Under the pieces are notes generated by a model, which was given only the letters and a program-made list of their open reading frames with translations, was not told where the DNA came from and ran no database searches. From Hybos culiciformis (Eukaryota; Arthropoda; Insecta; Diptera; Hybotidae): DNA of 64,000 bases. Shown piece after piece: positions 37,501 through 53,087 of the stretch. Location: assembly GCA_964007475.1 (NCBI GenBank), contig OZ023274.1, forward strand, positions 105,943,372 to 106,007,371, read 5' to 3'. Each line of letters begins with the position of its first letter. Positions within the stretch are counted from its first letter, which is position 1. The translations under genes were made by a program, and so were the position numbers.

Positions 37501-40500
37501 TCCAGAATTTCTTTTATATTTTTTCGTTTAGGCTAGATTTATGGGATTTATGAGTTTGAAACTTCTCTCGGAAACGTAAAAAATTAAAATAAAAAAACGG
37601 AATCCCACCACTTAGCATATAGAAATAGTTTATCTAATTAAAAAAATTTCGGGGGCCGATACTATACAAAAATTTCTTTTTTAAAAAGTAATTATTATTT
37701 TTTAAAAAATTACATAATTCCTAACTCTATCGTAAGTCACATTTAATGAACCACCTAATGACGGGTTAATTTTTTTCTTCTTCAAGCTGTTGATTGTTTT
37801 CAGAAAGAACACAAAACAAATAGGTACTACAAGTTATATCAAACAAACTTAACATATTTCATTTTAATTAATTCTGTAATCTATGGCGCTTAAATTGATA
37901 ATTATCTTTCAAAATAACTACTTCAAAATATGTATGTGTATCTCTGTTCTGTATATCAACACAAGCATTTTTGGTATAAAAATACTTAACTAAATTTGAC
38001 CTTATTAAAATAATGCTTAACTGATTTACGCGCAAGATTTTATCATCCGAAAAAATTCTTTTTCCATGGTTGTCAATTTACAAAGAAACAAGAAATCTTA
38101 CAAGCATATTAGCAGTGACAAAAAAAAAATTTTTTCCACGAAATCTTCTCCATGAATATTCAAGATTTAATCGCTATTTGTTGATAACTATTTATTTTAT
38201 TAACATAATTTTAAGCATTTCTAATTTTCAAGCTTTACGTTCACAGTATTGATTGATAATAAAATTATTTTATGATAGTGTTCGAATAAAAAAAGCTCAG
38301 TTCCTTACATATAATTATTATAAGGAAAATTGTTTAAAATATGAAAATATACTATACTAAGAAGTTTGAGCAGATAATGTTTAAATATTATTCCTAATTT
38401 TAAAGCTAAAGCGAATTATAACGATTTAATATACATTTTATGCTGAATCAGGATTTGAATTACAATTAAGTATTAAAATTTGCGCCAACAAAACATGTCC
38501 AATAATATAAGTCCGAAAAATTTATTATCAACTACTGTTATTAGTTTATTGAAAATTTGAAAGCTTGATGATGAAAAAATATTTAGTTTATTGAACCATC
38601 TGAAAATTATTCAAAAATGATTTGTATTCGAATCGGGAGACATCATCACCATAATATTTTGTCCATTATTTTAATAGCTCTAAAATAAAACAATAATTTT
38701 GTATATGTATAAATGTAAATACATAATAAAAATATACAAATTTAGAAAATAAAGATTTTTTTTAATTTTTTACGATAAAAACGAGTAAAACGGTTAGTAA
38801 TTCACAGTAGGAGATAAAATATTCTCGATTGAATTGTTGTGCTGAGATGATTTCTTTTAGGTTTGAATTTTAATAAGGTAATTAATTATTTTTTTAATTT
38901 AGGTTTAATCAATTGGATAAAGTTTTTGTCATTGAATAAGTTAGGTAAAGAGTAGATACCGAATATTGTTTCACTATAAGCATAATATACATTTTACATT
39001 ATGAATTTAAGCATTATCTTTTGAAAGCAAGAGGAAACTTTAATAAAAAGATAACACAAAATTTAATAATTTTTGTATTTGAAAAGCGTATTGAAATAAA
39101 TTTAATCTACGCTAAAACTAACGAAAATCAGACAAATAAAACACGAACGAAATAATTATTCACCATGGTTAGTTTGTTAGTTTTCTACCATTCTACTATT
39201 ACATAAAAAATTAGTTATTTGCCATCCGAGTTGGACAAAACACCATAAAAAACTTGTAGAGAAACGTGTTACACATAATACCATAAAAATCTAGAACAAA
39301 CCTCATAATATTTTTGGCCCTTTTATCTTCAAAAAATAAAAGGCAAAGAGACTCTCAAAAACTTAACTAATTTATTTCGATCATAACTCCACAAAATTTC
39401 TTGTAGTGTTATCATAAGGATACGAAATTTACCCACAATTGGATTTGATTTCGCTCCATAACGAATATATAACATTTCCCCACATCTTTTTTATGGAGTT
39501 TAGTCAAAACTCGAGTGGAACTTAACACCATGAAGGGTTTATGCCGTAGGGCTGTGTTTCTGTGAATAGTAAGATATTAAGTAGACAAATAAAATAATAA
39601 AATGTTAAATAAAAGGAAAACATAAAGTCCTCAAAAAATAATCAAGCCACGTACTTATATGTAAATTCAAGATATATATGTTTTTCATGCACAGAAAAAA
39701 TATTGTTAAAAATAACTCTATTATAATATCAGAATTATCCAAAATAATAACAAAATTGTCACATTGGGTATATTCAAAGGACAAATTGACCATGAATGTT
39801 AACTTTAATTTATGTATCAAAATTATTGTATCATTGTATGTATAGTATTTGGAATAAATAAAATGTATTATAAGTACTACTGACCCTGTGAAATAAAAAA
39901 TATTCCCAGTATTATTTAAATTTGAACCGAATGAAATGAATGAAAAGAAAAAACTATACATATTTAAATCCAAGAATAAATCCACAAGACATACATGGAA
40001 ATTATTGTCAAAATTATCAAAATATCTTTGGCTATATAGAAAATCGATCTTAAGTTCTAAAGTTATAGCTTAAAATTCTATGAATAAATAAAACTATTTC
40101 CAAATATATAAAAAATTTTAAATTTTTATTTTATAATTTTATTTTAGTGAATGAATATTATTTTTACATTGAATTTTTCCAGATTGTGTAGACTGTAGAG
40201 TGTAGAGTATAGAATACAGATGAAAATGAATATTAAAACCAAAAAATTTTGAATAAAGGTGTAAAATATTTTGCAAACCTATTTAATTTTAATGCCGTCT
40301 TAAATGAATGAAGTATTTAAAGACCATAAAATTTAAATTGAAAATTAATTTTTTTTGCTACCTAACCATAAAAGGGAAAAATCGATTAGCAATTTTATTT
40401 ATATTGCTTCTTGATTTGAAATTACTCAGCCAATAAAATTTACATAATATTTTATGTTAAATTATAAATTTCATTGCAAAATAATTATAATTTTTCGTAT

Positions 40501-41157
40501 ATGTTTGTATGTAAATTTTTTTCATTACAATATTCTCATTTTCTGCTTTCATAATAACATGTAAAAAATAAAGAAACACTAATATTAATTTTTAATGGTT
40601 TTAAAATCAAAAAAATTAAATTTAAGACCTATTTTAAAATGGGAAAGAAAATGTAGCATATTATTTGAAAGTTTATAAAATAAGTAATAGAAATTCCAAG
40701 AATTTTGGTATGTATTCCTATAGTAGATTACAGACAAACGTGGTAAAAGCTGCCAGGTTCATCAGAGAGAACAAGAGAACGTATTATTCGTAATATCTAC
40801 CATTATATATCTCGTGGATAATGGAGATATATATCTCGTGGATAACCATTGTATATCTCGTGGATAATGGAGTTTCGATATTAGCTAAGTCCAAAGAATG
40901 TCATTTCGGAAAGATGTACTGACAATTAACTATTGAACACTATCACATCTTCAACCGAGTTCACATCTCAACACTAACATCTTCAACACTAACACATCTT
41001 CAACCGAATACAACAGATACAGAACGTCAAAGAATGTAGAATGAATCTTGAGATATTTCACAAATTTTCTCATTTCTTCTTTCCATAAAAATTTTCTTGT
41101 CCTGAAAATTGCTAAGATGATACTAAATCTCACATGCATCAAAAAATTTATTATAAA
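34514..41157. other. Non-coding DNA upstream of Poxn
   Basis: AT-rich with no supported gene. Patch 39190-39575 is less AT-rich, carries a repeated accataaaaa motif, and may be an old transposon remnant. The 126-codon ORF at 39605-39985 is hydrophobic AT-driven sequence and is not annotated. Three copies of a tatatctcgtggataa repeat lie at 40806-40867. Confidence 0.45.
40806..40867. repeat. Three-copy imperfect tandem repeat (22-24 bp)
   Basis: Tatatctcgtggataa starts at 40806, 40830 and 40852, with spacers that partly repeat an atggag/accatt motif. A second cluster of short repeats (cacatcttcaaccga and variants) follows at about 40943-41007. Confidence 0.7.
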
Positions 41158-42491
41158 CTAGTCGAAATACCCGGCTTCGCACGGTAGCTCCGAACTTATA
41201 TTAATATCAAAACACTTTAATCCAGATTATGTGCACTAAAAAAACAGAATTTCAAAATTTGTTAAATAGCCACTTCCCCGGTGCTTTAACACACCCAGTC
41301 TTCTAAATAGTCGATTCGGGTACAACGCTATAATATTTTATCGGAATATACCTTAATTGCATTTTGTGCACTAAAAAAAACAGAATTTCAAAATTTTTTA
41401 AATACTTCCCCGGTGTCTTAACACATCCAGTATTCTAAATAGTCGATTCGGGTCCAACGCTATAATATTATATCGGAATATACCCAAATTACAAAACTGC
41501 CTTCTAAGGTAGCCCCCCGTGCCTTGGATCAAAAATATAACCAATCGGGTCTCTAGGCTCCTTATTTTCAAAATTTTAAAATTTCGGAATTTGTTGTATA
41601 GCCCCGCAATTGAGCCCTTAGACGGTTGGGGGCTTTTCAACATCCAGTTTTTTAAATTCAGGCCCAACGCTACAACATTTTATCGGAATATACCTAAATT
41701 GCAAAACCGGCTTCTAAGGTAGCCCCTCGACGGGGCTTCGGATCAAAATTTCTAGTACCTTGTAACCATCTCGCGTATCTAGGCTCCTTATTTCCAAAAT
41801 TTTAAAATTTCGAAATTTGTTGTATAGCCTCCGAATTGGCCCTGGGACAACGGTTGGGGGCCTCTCAACATTCAGTTTTTTAAATAGCGTTTTCGGTTCC
41901 AACGCTACTATATTTTATTGGAATATACCTGAATTTCAAAACCGGCTTCTAAGATAGCCCCCCTGTCGGAGCCTCGGATCAAAATTTCTAGTACCCTAAA
42001 ACCATCTCGGGCCCCCATGATACTTAAGTTCAAAATTTCAGCCAAATCGGTCCAGCGGTTTAGGCGTGATTGAGGACAGAGGACAGAGGACAGAGGACAG
42101 AGGACAGAGGACAGAGGACAGAGAAACAGAGAAACAGAGAAACAGAGAAACAGAGAAACAGAGAAACAGAGAAACAGAGAAACAGAGAAACAGAGAAACA
42201 GAGAAACAGAGAAACAGAGAAACAGAGAAACAGAGAAACAGAGAAACAGAGAAACAGAGAAACAGAGAAACAGAGAAACAGAGAAACAGAGAAACAGAGA
42301 AACAGAGAAACAGAGAAACAGAGAAACAGAGAAACAGAGAAACAGAGAAACAGAGAAACAGAGAAACAGAGAAACAGAGAAACAGAGAAACAGAGAAACA
42401 GAGAAACAGAGAAACAGACAAACAGAGAAACAGACAAACAGAGAAACAGAGAAACAGAGAATTTTCATTTTTATTTATAAGAAGAAGAAGA
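41158..42491 (-). mobile_element. Helitron-like non-autonomous element, copy A
   Basis: Read on the minus strand, the element begins TC (42491-42490) after an A, and ends CTAG (41161-41158) before a T. This is the Helitron pattern of insertion between A and T without target duplication. The 3' end carries an imperfect hairpin around gcgaagc just before CTAG. Near the 5' end is a minisatellite followed by the stretch aaccgctggaccgatttggc, a phrase I recall from insect Helitron-family repeats. The body has imperfect subrepeats. There is no Rep/helicase ORF, so the copy is non-autonomous. It is much less AT-rich than its surroundings. Family assignment is from end structure and recall; the relation to copies B and C is directly visible. 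Confidence 0.75.
42072..42459. repeat. Minisatellite in copy A: 7 heptamers then about 42 octamers
   Basis: Seven exact copies of gaggaca (42072-42120) are followed by gagaaaca repeated about 42 times (42121-42459). Two octamers near the outer end read gacaaaca. Because three octamers make eight codons, all frames stay open and create long spurious ORFs of repeated peptides. Confidence 0.97.
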
Positions 42492-45400
42492 TGTATTATG
42501 AAAAGTCATTAATTTAATAAGTTGGCGCAAAATTGTCTTCATTAAACTTCATTTGTTTTTCTTAAGGTAATTTTTTTATGTATAACAAGAACAACAGTGC
42601 GTTTTTAAGGTTTTAGTTAAAAATTTAACAAAAAAATATTTATATAATTAAAATAACAGAATTGTATGGAGATGTTTGATTTCCCTTACTTTAATGTATG
42701 TATACATTGTGCAATGTACAATATATTCATTGGTGTGGTATTCATTGAATATTAAAGTTTGAATATGCTAAATGCCGTATGCTATCTTGTAAACTTTAAA
42801 AAATTTAATTTTTGTTAACGTTTAGTTTTTATATTAAATTTTAAGATTTTGACAACATCTATAGTGATTAGATATCAATAATTTATTCGTGATAATAAAT
42901 TAAATTTAACAAACTCTGTAAGTAACCGAATCAATTTAAGAGAAATTTTTAATGTTCTGTGTTGATTTGATTATTAAATGTCAGTATTTTCACAAAACAA
43001 GAAAATTTTCATCAGTGAAGACTCATAGATTCTAATACCACACTTAACAATCCAAATTATTAGAATTGCCTCAAATTGAGAGTATCATTCATTACATTTC
43101 CATTGCGTCTTTCGAATATTGTATAACCTGCTACAAGTTAACAATCATAAAAATCAATCAAATCGTTATATATAACAGTGGGATCGATTATTATATTATT
43201 TAATTTTCATATTAATTCTTTTAATATAATAATAATATAAATAAAAATTTAACTACCTAACATATTAAATTGTGTCTAAACAAGAATTTGTAATATATGT
43301 ACATCCAAATTGAAATAAAAAAATATTTTTAAAAAAATATATATGTATATACATTAACATAGAAGTAATAAAATTTGGTAAATTTATATTTTATTTTTTG
43401 TAAGAATTCAAATGGGAGGAATATTTTATGCTTCTGATTTCAGGGAAGATTATTGTTATTGTTGAAAAACAGTTAAATGGCTATTAAAATTTTAATCTCT
43501 TTTAATTTAATTCTTATTAATTTAAATGCCAAAGGTGCGGTTGAAATAGTTCAAAAGTAATAAGATTAGGAAGAAAAAATGTTTAATTACCTTCTACTTC
43601 CACATGCAAAGCGGCGCTCTATCAATTACATTCAGAAGTTCAATTAAAAAACCTTAAATTTCATTACTTCAAGAGTTTTTTTATGTTTTGTTAATATAAA
43701 AAATCATAAGAAAATATTAAAAAGTTTATTATGCAAAAAATAACGCAGTTTGTTCACTCGTTTTCTGATTATAAATAAGAAGTTATCTAATGTTAACATA
43801 AGCTTTGCAGTGGTGTTTTTCAAATTTTTTATAAATAAAATTTATATTAATTGCAATTAGCGTTAAGAAAAATTTTGTATTTCTCTTAGATTCGGAAATA
43901 TTTATAATCCTTTTTTGGATCATTGAGAGAGCATAAACCCACTTATAATGAATTTGTATATTACGTAGGTATCTATATAAAAAACACAGTACTAATTATT
44001 ATAAAATCATAAAAGCAGTATTCTATTATTAGCATCGAGCTATTTTGTACGGTATAAGTTTGTTAAAAGAAACTTATTTTTATGGGTTGAATTTTTGATT
44101 TATACATATATATATGATTTATATATACATATATATCTCTAAATTTCAAAAAATTTAAGCAAACAAAAAAATTCATTATGTTATAATTTGATCTAAATAA
44201 AATATTAATAACTAATTATATCACTTAATAGTTATAGTATCTATGTACATAACGTTACTCAAGTATTAAAATGAAGCTTATCACATACTTTATTTAAACA
44301 GTAATTAGATCCTATGTACCCAAATCAGGAGGAAGCAAATTAGTTAATACAGTTTAATAATGTATCTAAATTTTAATTAAACTATGAAGCGTAGATTTAC
44401 AAATATATTATATATTTTTTATTTTATTTTGGTGAATTGTTTTTTTTTTTTTTTTCAAATAAAATACACACCATTATTATAAAAACTCTAATTCATATTT
44501 TCTTTACATGATTTATGAATTTTTTTCTTTTCAACAAGAAATAATTATTGATTTTCTGATTTACATTTATATATTTTATTTAAAAAAAAAAATTTATTAA
44601 ATTGAGAAATTCATATAATAAATTATCCACGCGCAACCGAATCCACCTTATCACATCGACCACCAAAATAACTACTAAATTATTGTAAATAAAAATTAAC
44701 TAATCAACTTTCAACAAACAGAAGAAGAAATTTTTTTTAACATTCCTTTTTTTTTTTGTCTGTAATCATGAAACCGTTTCATTCAAGTTCCAAACACACA
44801 CCACTTTACTGCGTAATAAAGCGAAACCGTTGCGGTTACGCAAGCCAAAAAGCCAAGAAAAATATAACCGAAACGAATTGGAAAAATACTTTAGCATGAG
44901 AAAAATTATAATGGTTACACAAGCAAACAAATAAATAAAAACACATGCACATGTATTCGTCATTTTCATATAGCGAAGAAAAAAATAAACTTAGTATAAA
45001 ACAAGAAGAGGCGTAACAAATATATATAAATATGAAATTTTATTTCCACTCTTTTTGTTTTTCAAATAATTGAAAAAGTGTGCCAACCATTAAGAAATAT
45101 TGTGGAGTTTCTATATTGAAAATTTTCATTTTGAAATTTTGTGCTATCATTTCAATTTTATTACATGTACAGAAATATCAAAATTTTAGTTACTACTAAC
45201 TAAAAAGAAAAATTAAGTACGAGTAAAGATTTCCCTAAAGATTCAATTATTTATTAAAAAAATGTTTATTAACTTTGTTTTTATTTAATATCCCTGCAAT
45301 GAAATCGATCAATAAGATATATTAAAAAAATAATGTAATTATATAGCATTATATTACATACAATATACGTATGTATATTACATATAAATATATAATACAT

Positions 45401-48400
45401 ACATTTATAATATATAAATTTATAATATATGTATAATTTAAAGTTTAAATGGAATAATATCTTCATAGTTAAAACAGAATGGAGTACACAATTCCCTTTA
45501 AATATACCTGAAAAATAACAAATTTTCAAAAATGGTGACATATTTCACTTTAATTAATTTTCAACCAATCAGGCTATATATTAACTTTCTGTTTTACTGC
45601 CGAAATGATGTGTTACGTACATAAGTACACATTTTAAAAATCTAAATCTAATGTAAGAATATAAATCTATATAAGTGACGATTTTTTATTCAAATTAAAA
45701 CGAAAACATTAAAAGACAAATTATTATATATCACAATTGTAGAGGAAAAGTTCCTGTTCACTTGAAATATAATATAAATGTAGTATGTATGTTATTGCAT
45801 ACAAAGCCTCTAACTCTAAAAAGCACAAGTTTAAAAAACAAGAGGATTTTACAGAAGAATGTCAAAGTTTTAAAAATTCTGTTTGTATCATTTGAATAAT
45901 GAAGTAATAATTTATTAAAGGAAAATTCTCCTCGATAAAAGATACATTACACATATTCAGACAAACCTAATATTTTTTATTGGTTTGTAAAATGAGGCAA
46001 ATAAGTATTATTTCTCTTTAAATTTAACCAACCAGAAATGAGCATTTAGGTATATTATGTTGAATTCAAGTTTTTAAAGAATTAATATAAAAAATACTAT
46101 AAATGGAAAAGATAAAGAAGAAAAGTGAAACAGAATATTAGTATTCTTATTTAATACATTAACGCTGATTTTAAGCCTGTTAAAAAAATTTGAAATGAAA
46201 CATTTTACAGAATCAGATACAGATGTTTTTATCGAACTTTAGCATTAGAATAGGATAATTAATGAAGCTCAATGATGTTTTCTAACCTTTTTGCGTTATA
46301 TATTTGAAAATAATATGTATTTCTAAATGTTAAATATAATATTAATTACTTTAAGCTTTCAATACATACAATATATATAAAATAAACTCTTTCACAAAAC
46401 CTTCGGTATGTGTAAGTGGGAATGAATCGGATATGGTTCCATGAAACAAGTTCTTGCGAGTTATGGACCCTAGGTTTTGTGTGTCAATTAAATCTGATAA
46501 ATTGTCAGAAGGACTTATATCATGGCACCATTTAAAATTGATATTCTATATCTTGTTACCTAAAAACATGGTGTATTTCATTCATAGACTGTTTATTTTT
46601 CCCAATTTTTTCCAACATACATACATACAACATTTACATACATACAAGTATATACCTCTCTCTATATATAAATCTAGTAAGTTTCTGTCCATACATACAC
46701 CTCTTCGTACAGTCCACCATGGACCATTTTTTTTACCTCCGTCGGTAGTTTTTTAGATTTTTCATTTTGATTAAGGTGTTTTTTCACAAATTAATATTAA
46801 ATAAATAGTATTGATTAAATTCAAAAAATTCCTTGCAAATGCAATATGCATGTCATACACTTATAAGAAGTTTTAATTCAAAAAATCTTTATTTATGAAA
46901 AAGTTATAAACATGTATTGTACATACTTATACAATGTATACAATGTACAGTGGAAAAAATTTTTCTTCTGAGTATCTTAAAAAAAATTTTAAGTAATTTA
47001 TTATTTCAAATTCACACTTCAATGATATCAAAATAATCATGATTTTGACTTTGAATAAAAATTACAAAATTGTTAACATATTTCAAATTCCTATTTCATT
47101 TAATATCAGCAGAATGTTATAAAACAGATAAAAGGCATTCTTCCGTAACATAAAACCGAATTGCATATGATATTCGGAAACGATTAAGGGAAAAAATTTT
47201 CAAATGACCGTGGGGTGCCTTTATATTGAAAAGTATAAATAATTTGAAATGCATCTCTATTTTCACCCCTCAAATCACAGTTAACCGCAATTTATTTTTG
47301 TGCTGCTCTTTTGTAATTTATTTTTTATTTTTTATTAGTTTATCATTTTCAAATTATCATAATTTAATATGATGACAACTATATAAAAATTAAATATTTT
47401 ATATTTTAATATTCTTTTGTTTGCTCAGAGATAGAATTTATTTTGTAAATTATGATTTTGCGCATCAAAAACTACGAAATAAATATACAAGTAACAATAT
47501 TTATACTACATATATAGTTTTTATTTATTAAATGCGGTTGAGTATTATATATACAACGAAAACTGTAATAATTTATCTATTTATGAATGTAATTGCTGTA
47601 ACATATGCCACTGAGCTATGGTATAAATTAGGGTTCCATTTCTTTTTAAGGTTTCAATGTTGATATTAAATAAACAATTTATGATTGAAATAATTTAGAT
47701 TTTTTTTAAATTCTTATTCTATTATCGTATTCAACAGAACAAAATAGAAGAGCTCTGGAAAATATCATACTTTCTACATAAGTTCTTTTCGGTTTTCCAT
47801 CTAAAATTAATATTACCAACCAGACTACTTGCCATGTGTGCAAAATTTATTTTCTGGAGTCCTGACGCATTTGTGAGCTGATGGTATTCCTTTATGATTA
47901 TAATACATATAGTGATTCTGTCTCCTCAATTTTGATTTTTTAAAAAGGATAAATCCTAATATAATCAAAGTTTATTTCGCTTCAATTGAAAAAAGAAAAC
48001 ACAAATCTCGTTAGACTATTTTTCTACGCTACTCTTGTGCGTAAGCTTTTATTTGTGATTTTGTTTCAATTTGGTTTTTGAATATTCTCAATATATTGTT
48101 GATATGTACAAATTTACAACATACATTTTAACAATAAAACTCTAATGTTATTTATAAATGCTTTTTTACACAGAACGACAAACCGAACTTCTAGAATTTG
48201 CTATATTAAATCTGAGTATCCCGATTTCTTAATTTATTAAGCCTTAATTCCATTTTTTTTAATACATGTGCATTGAAACTCTACTAAAATTTAAATTTTA
48301 TAAAAAAAACACAAAGGACTTTTATTATATGTACATACCTATATAATTCATTCTCAATTATATAGCGGAATTTATCAATCAACCGACTTTCCACCATTTC

Positions 48401-50253
48401 CATATACTTAGAATGTGCAACAAAACTTTTTTTTTTAACTTAGTTTCATTTTTTTAATGAAAATTATATTTATTAGGTGAAATAATATCATTAATTGCCA
48501 ATTATAACATAATATAAACATTCTTATAAATTTATTTCAAAAAAATCATCACAGTTTAGTTTAAAAAAAAAATTTAAATTTGTCGATAACAACTTATAAC
48601 AAAATAAAATAAAGCGTTGTAACATTTATAAAAGGAGACAAAAAAAATAATTATAAGTATTAACAAATATTTTATAACTTAATCGATTTTCCACAAGATT
48701 TCATTTTTTTTGTTAATTGCTTTTTTAGTAAAATATTAAATTTCAACATAATCGAAATAATAAGAACTTTTTTTTAATTTTTTTTTTTTTTACCATCATT
48801 TTTTATGTCAAACTCTTGTTACGCAACGTTAGTGGCAGGTGTCAATCTCTAACAAAAAAAAAACAAGTTGTAATTTTCAAACGAAAAAATTTAAGTTGAT
48901 GCGCCTTAAGAATTTTTATCTTTTTTAATTTGCAATTACAGAATATTACATAGGTACCTATCTACTTATACAAAAAAAAATATTCTTCATGAAATGAAAA
49001 AAAAAAAATACACGTAATTTGGAACTCTGAATTTATGTTCTTTAGTAATAAATTTTTGTTGCAAGCCACATAAAGCTCTAACAAAAAAAAATTTGTCAAT
49101 TAATTCCAATGCCTGTTGCCTTTTTCTATAATACTTTGCCCCTCACTGACACAACACATTTTTTTAATGAATCAAAATATTTTTATTATGATTTTTAAAA
49201 TATGATTTATTTATTTATGAATGATATTGTTTTAATTTTTACTAAACGATATTTTTTTTTAAAAATGCAAAAAAATAAATAAATACACTTTTATAATAAT
49301 AATATTATAATAAGTATGTTATAAATTCATTATGAATTATAGATACGTAAGTGTTACTAATCGTACTGTTTTTTTTTTGGCTTGCTGACTTTCCAACAAA
49401 TATGTTTTGCTTTTTGTACTGCTTTTCGGTCGAATGCACACAGAGAAAAAAAATCGAACTTAAAGACCGTACTCACACTCATATCGACTCATCACTTGCA
49501 ATTTTATTTTTAGAAATTCCAAACTAATTGTACATAATTATCTGCAAAGAATTTAGATCTTTGAAGTTGCGACACCATCGGCTAAAACATTTACTCATAT
49601 GTCTCTGTATTAGGCCTACATTTGTAATTAAAAAAAATAAAAATTATATTAAATTAAAACTAAATTTAAATTCACACCCTATATTCTCTTTATACTGCAC
49701 ATATCAATAGTATTCTCTAAAAAATCGACCCATTTGCAAAATTTTCACCAAAGGTAGTTATAAAATGTTGTTGTAATTCTAGCAACTGAAATAATTTCGG
49801 TATCTTAAGATTTTTTTTATTACTGAATCAAAACATTATTATTATTACTTCTTATTATAAACTGTAGAAATAAAATTTTGTTACCTTAAAATTGCTATGT
49901 AATGTTCAAAGATAAGTCAACGTTAAAAATAATCTAATTTGTTATTTCAAGTTTTTTGCACATTTTTTGCATTTACTGTGAATCATTTTAACGATTTTTG
50001 AAAAAGAAAATTAATACTTTTACACGCTTCTATCAAATAATATTGCTATGTTTAAAACGCATTATTAACTAAATTATATACTCTTTATTCGTTATGATTT
50101 TTAATGTGAAAACCGTTTGTAAAAAAAAAAAAAATTTGCATATACGTATTATAAAAAAGTTCTAATAAGATACAATATTAAATATCCTAAGGGTTGTTCA
50201 AAAACAGAATTAATAAATGTCAAATGCCGATATATTATATATTCAATTGCATA

Positions 50254-50284
50254 TTATTTTATTTTATTTTATTTTATTTTATTT
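50254..50284. repeat. (ATTTT)n microsatellite
   Basis: Pentanucleotide run of about six units. Confidence 0.9.
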
Positions 50285-53087
50285 CAATTGAATCTATCAG
50301 TAATTCTTTACAGATTGTTCTTAAACTAGGTATGTAACACTTAAACTAACTACGTAAAATAAAAATTAAAATAGAAAAATACAAATCATAAGAAAAATAT
50401 GATTAATTGATGTATGTTGGTTGCATCATCACGATATATATTTATTAAAATATATATATATATATATAAATATAAATAAATATTTATTAAAATATATATT
50501 CAAATTATTTCGTTTTTTATTTAAAATAAATTATATAAAATTTCATAACTCAACATTGTATAATGTAATATGGTGGAAGAAGTGGACGAAGGACATTAAA
50601 TCCGATTATGCTGTGCTCACTAAAAAAAACCTTTATATGGTGTAACAATCTTTTTTACACAATTAAACAGAGATTCAGAAAAAAAGTGAAATAAATTACA
50701 ATTACAATTTAATGAACTATTTTTATACCACGAAAGCATGATTTGAAAGCAGTTAACTTCTCTTTATGTATAATGTTTTAATAATGATGACACCAACATC
50801 AAAGTTCGTAGCACGAACCTATATTATTTTCATAATGCTGAAAGAAAACTCCATTCACTTTGTAATAAATTCTTCTAACCTTTGGAACTACTTTTTTTTT
50901 TTTGTATAAAACTGTAAATGTTTATGAAAGTGTGAAAATTTGAACACAATTTTGGATTTAATTATTTCAAAGAAACTTGTGCCACTAATTGCTTGCAATT
51001 TAAAGTGCTACATTTTTATTATTTAAATGCCTATGCAATACATATAATGTACATTAAAATTTTGAGAATAAACGTTGCAAAGCAATTAAAACTTAAATGG
51101 TTTATTAGAGTTTATAATTTCTTCTTTTTTTTAATTAATTAAAACTCTTATTTAAATAGTCAAGTAATAAAAATAAAATTATTTTTTATATACTTATCAA
51201 ATCTAAAAATACCTTCCATAAAGGCGTTTAAATTAATTCAAAAATAGTTATTTTTGCTTAAAACTTCAAAAGATAGCGCAATTTTTTTTTTATCTTTTGA
51301 AGAGAGTGCCCCTCGCTGCGAGTCGTATTAATTTAAAAATATAATTTATAAAACAGTTCATAGTGTGCAATATCTTACTAGGGACTAGAACTTACTGTAG
51401 AACTTACTATCTAATCGATTATTATTATAGGAAATATAGTAGCAAGCCTAAGTTAAAACGACGTCTCTACAAATTAAGATAATTAGAAATTATGACATAA
51501 GTTTAAAAAAATTCAATGGCAGAATTCATAACAAAATTTAAAAAAAAAGGGAAAAACACCGCACCGCTGCCTATCGTTCATTTTTATAATATTAGGAACT
51601 TTACAAATGTTTATTAACTGATTTAGAAAGTTTTCACATAACAAGTTCTCTGTAAAACAAAGTCTTCTACATCCTATTTATTTTGTTTCTGTTCGTAAAT
51701 ATTCAATAAACACAATTTAATTTTCATATCCTTCCGAAGTATGTATTAGACAATTTTTAGATTTTTGGACTTTGAAACATGAATCATTAAACAAACTAAA
51801 AAAAATTCATTATTATTTTGTTGTAAATATTCTATAATGTATAATTTTTGTATATGAAGGCAAGTGTGTTTTTTTATTAAGACTTACACCTCATCATAAT
51901 CAATGAAAAGTATCTTTTTTAATTTTGTTTTGAATAAAAACAGAAAAATACTTTTCAAATTTTAATATTTTAATTAAAACTCAACACTATAATCATTTTT
52001 TCTAATTTGTTAACTCTGCGAAGCATATAAAATATAAAGTAAATGTCAAAACTATATATTCAAATAAATTTATCTAATCACTAATGAGTTTAATTTTTTT
52101 TGTTCTGCTGGTTACACAAAATGATTCTTAGAATTTTACATATACATATAATACACACCAAAATATAATATATTGTACACAGAAATTTTATTTTTTTTAT
52201 ACACATAGCCACTAAGTAAAGTAATAAAATTCTAACTAGCGTCCATTTAAAAAAAAAGGTTAAATTTAACATAAAAACAATCGTGAATCAAAAATCTTCA
52301 CATTAAAAAAAAACTGATGGTGCCACAAATGAAATTTACTTCGTCAATAAAAACCATTAAAATGTTAACAAAATCTAATTAATTTTTTAAGCTACTCGTT
52401 TTATTTTTCAATTCCCCTTAAAATCATACGTTTGATTATAAATTTTAATTATTAAATCATCATTTTAATGGCTTGAAAACGTTAAAAACAAGAAAAGCAT
52501 CAAATATCCAAATTTATTATGAGAATATCACAGTGACTTTTTTTTACAAACAATATAAAAAAAAATATTTTTTTATAAATAAAAACGGAAATGCAAGAAT
52601 AAGCATTATTTAAGATTGTTTGAAAGATTCTGTGATCAAGTCATTAAAGTTGAAAAGATTTTCGTAAAATTATTGTAAAAGATGGAAAAATCATCTTCAG
52701 AACCGTTTTTCTAAATATGTATACCTATGTATGAATAGCAATAAACTTGGTAAAATAAAAGTTAAAATATGTTTTGATTCTCAATGTTGGATAAGTTTGG
52801 ATGAAAATAGCTTTGAATTTGAGGCATTTAAAAAAAATTATAATCCGTATGTATGTATTTAAAAAAAGTCAATGTTTATCTTATTATTATGACTAGGCCA
52901 TAAGAGAGATTAAGTAATTTTACTTGTTAAAAAATCGTTTCAATCATCGTTTCCAATTTTATTATTTTTAAATTAAAAACTATTCTTAAACACTCATCGC
53001 CTTCGGCGCTTTTATCAATTCATTATCACTTTATCCTTGTTCGCTGTGGTCAGTAATTTAGTCAAGAGGCGGTTAATTTAGTAATTT

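Noticed and set aside
39605..39985. Minus-strand 126-codon ORF
   Set aside because: Composition (Phe, Ile, Tyr, Asn) is what AT-rich random DNA gives; no motif.
41908..42512. Several overlapping 125-186 codon ORFs on both strands with repeated peptides
   Set aside because: They arise from an 8-bp minisatellite without stop codons in any frame; there is no gene-like sequence.
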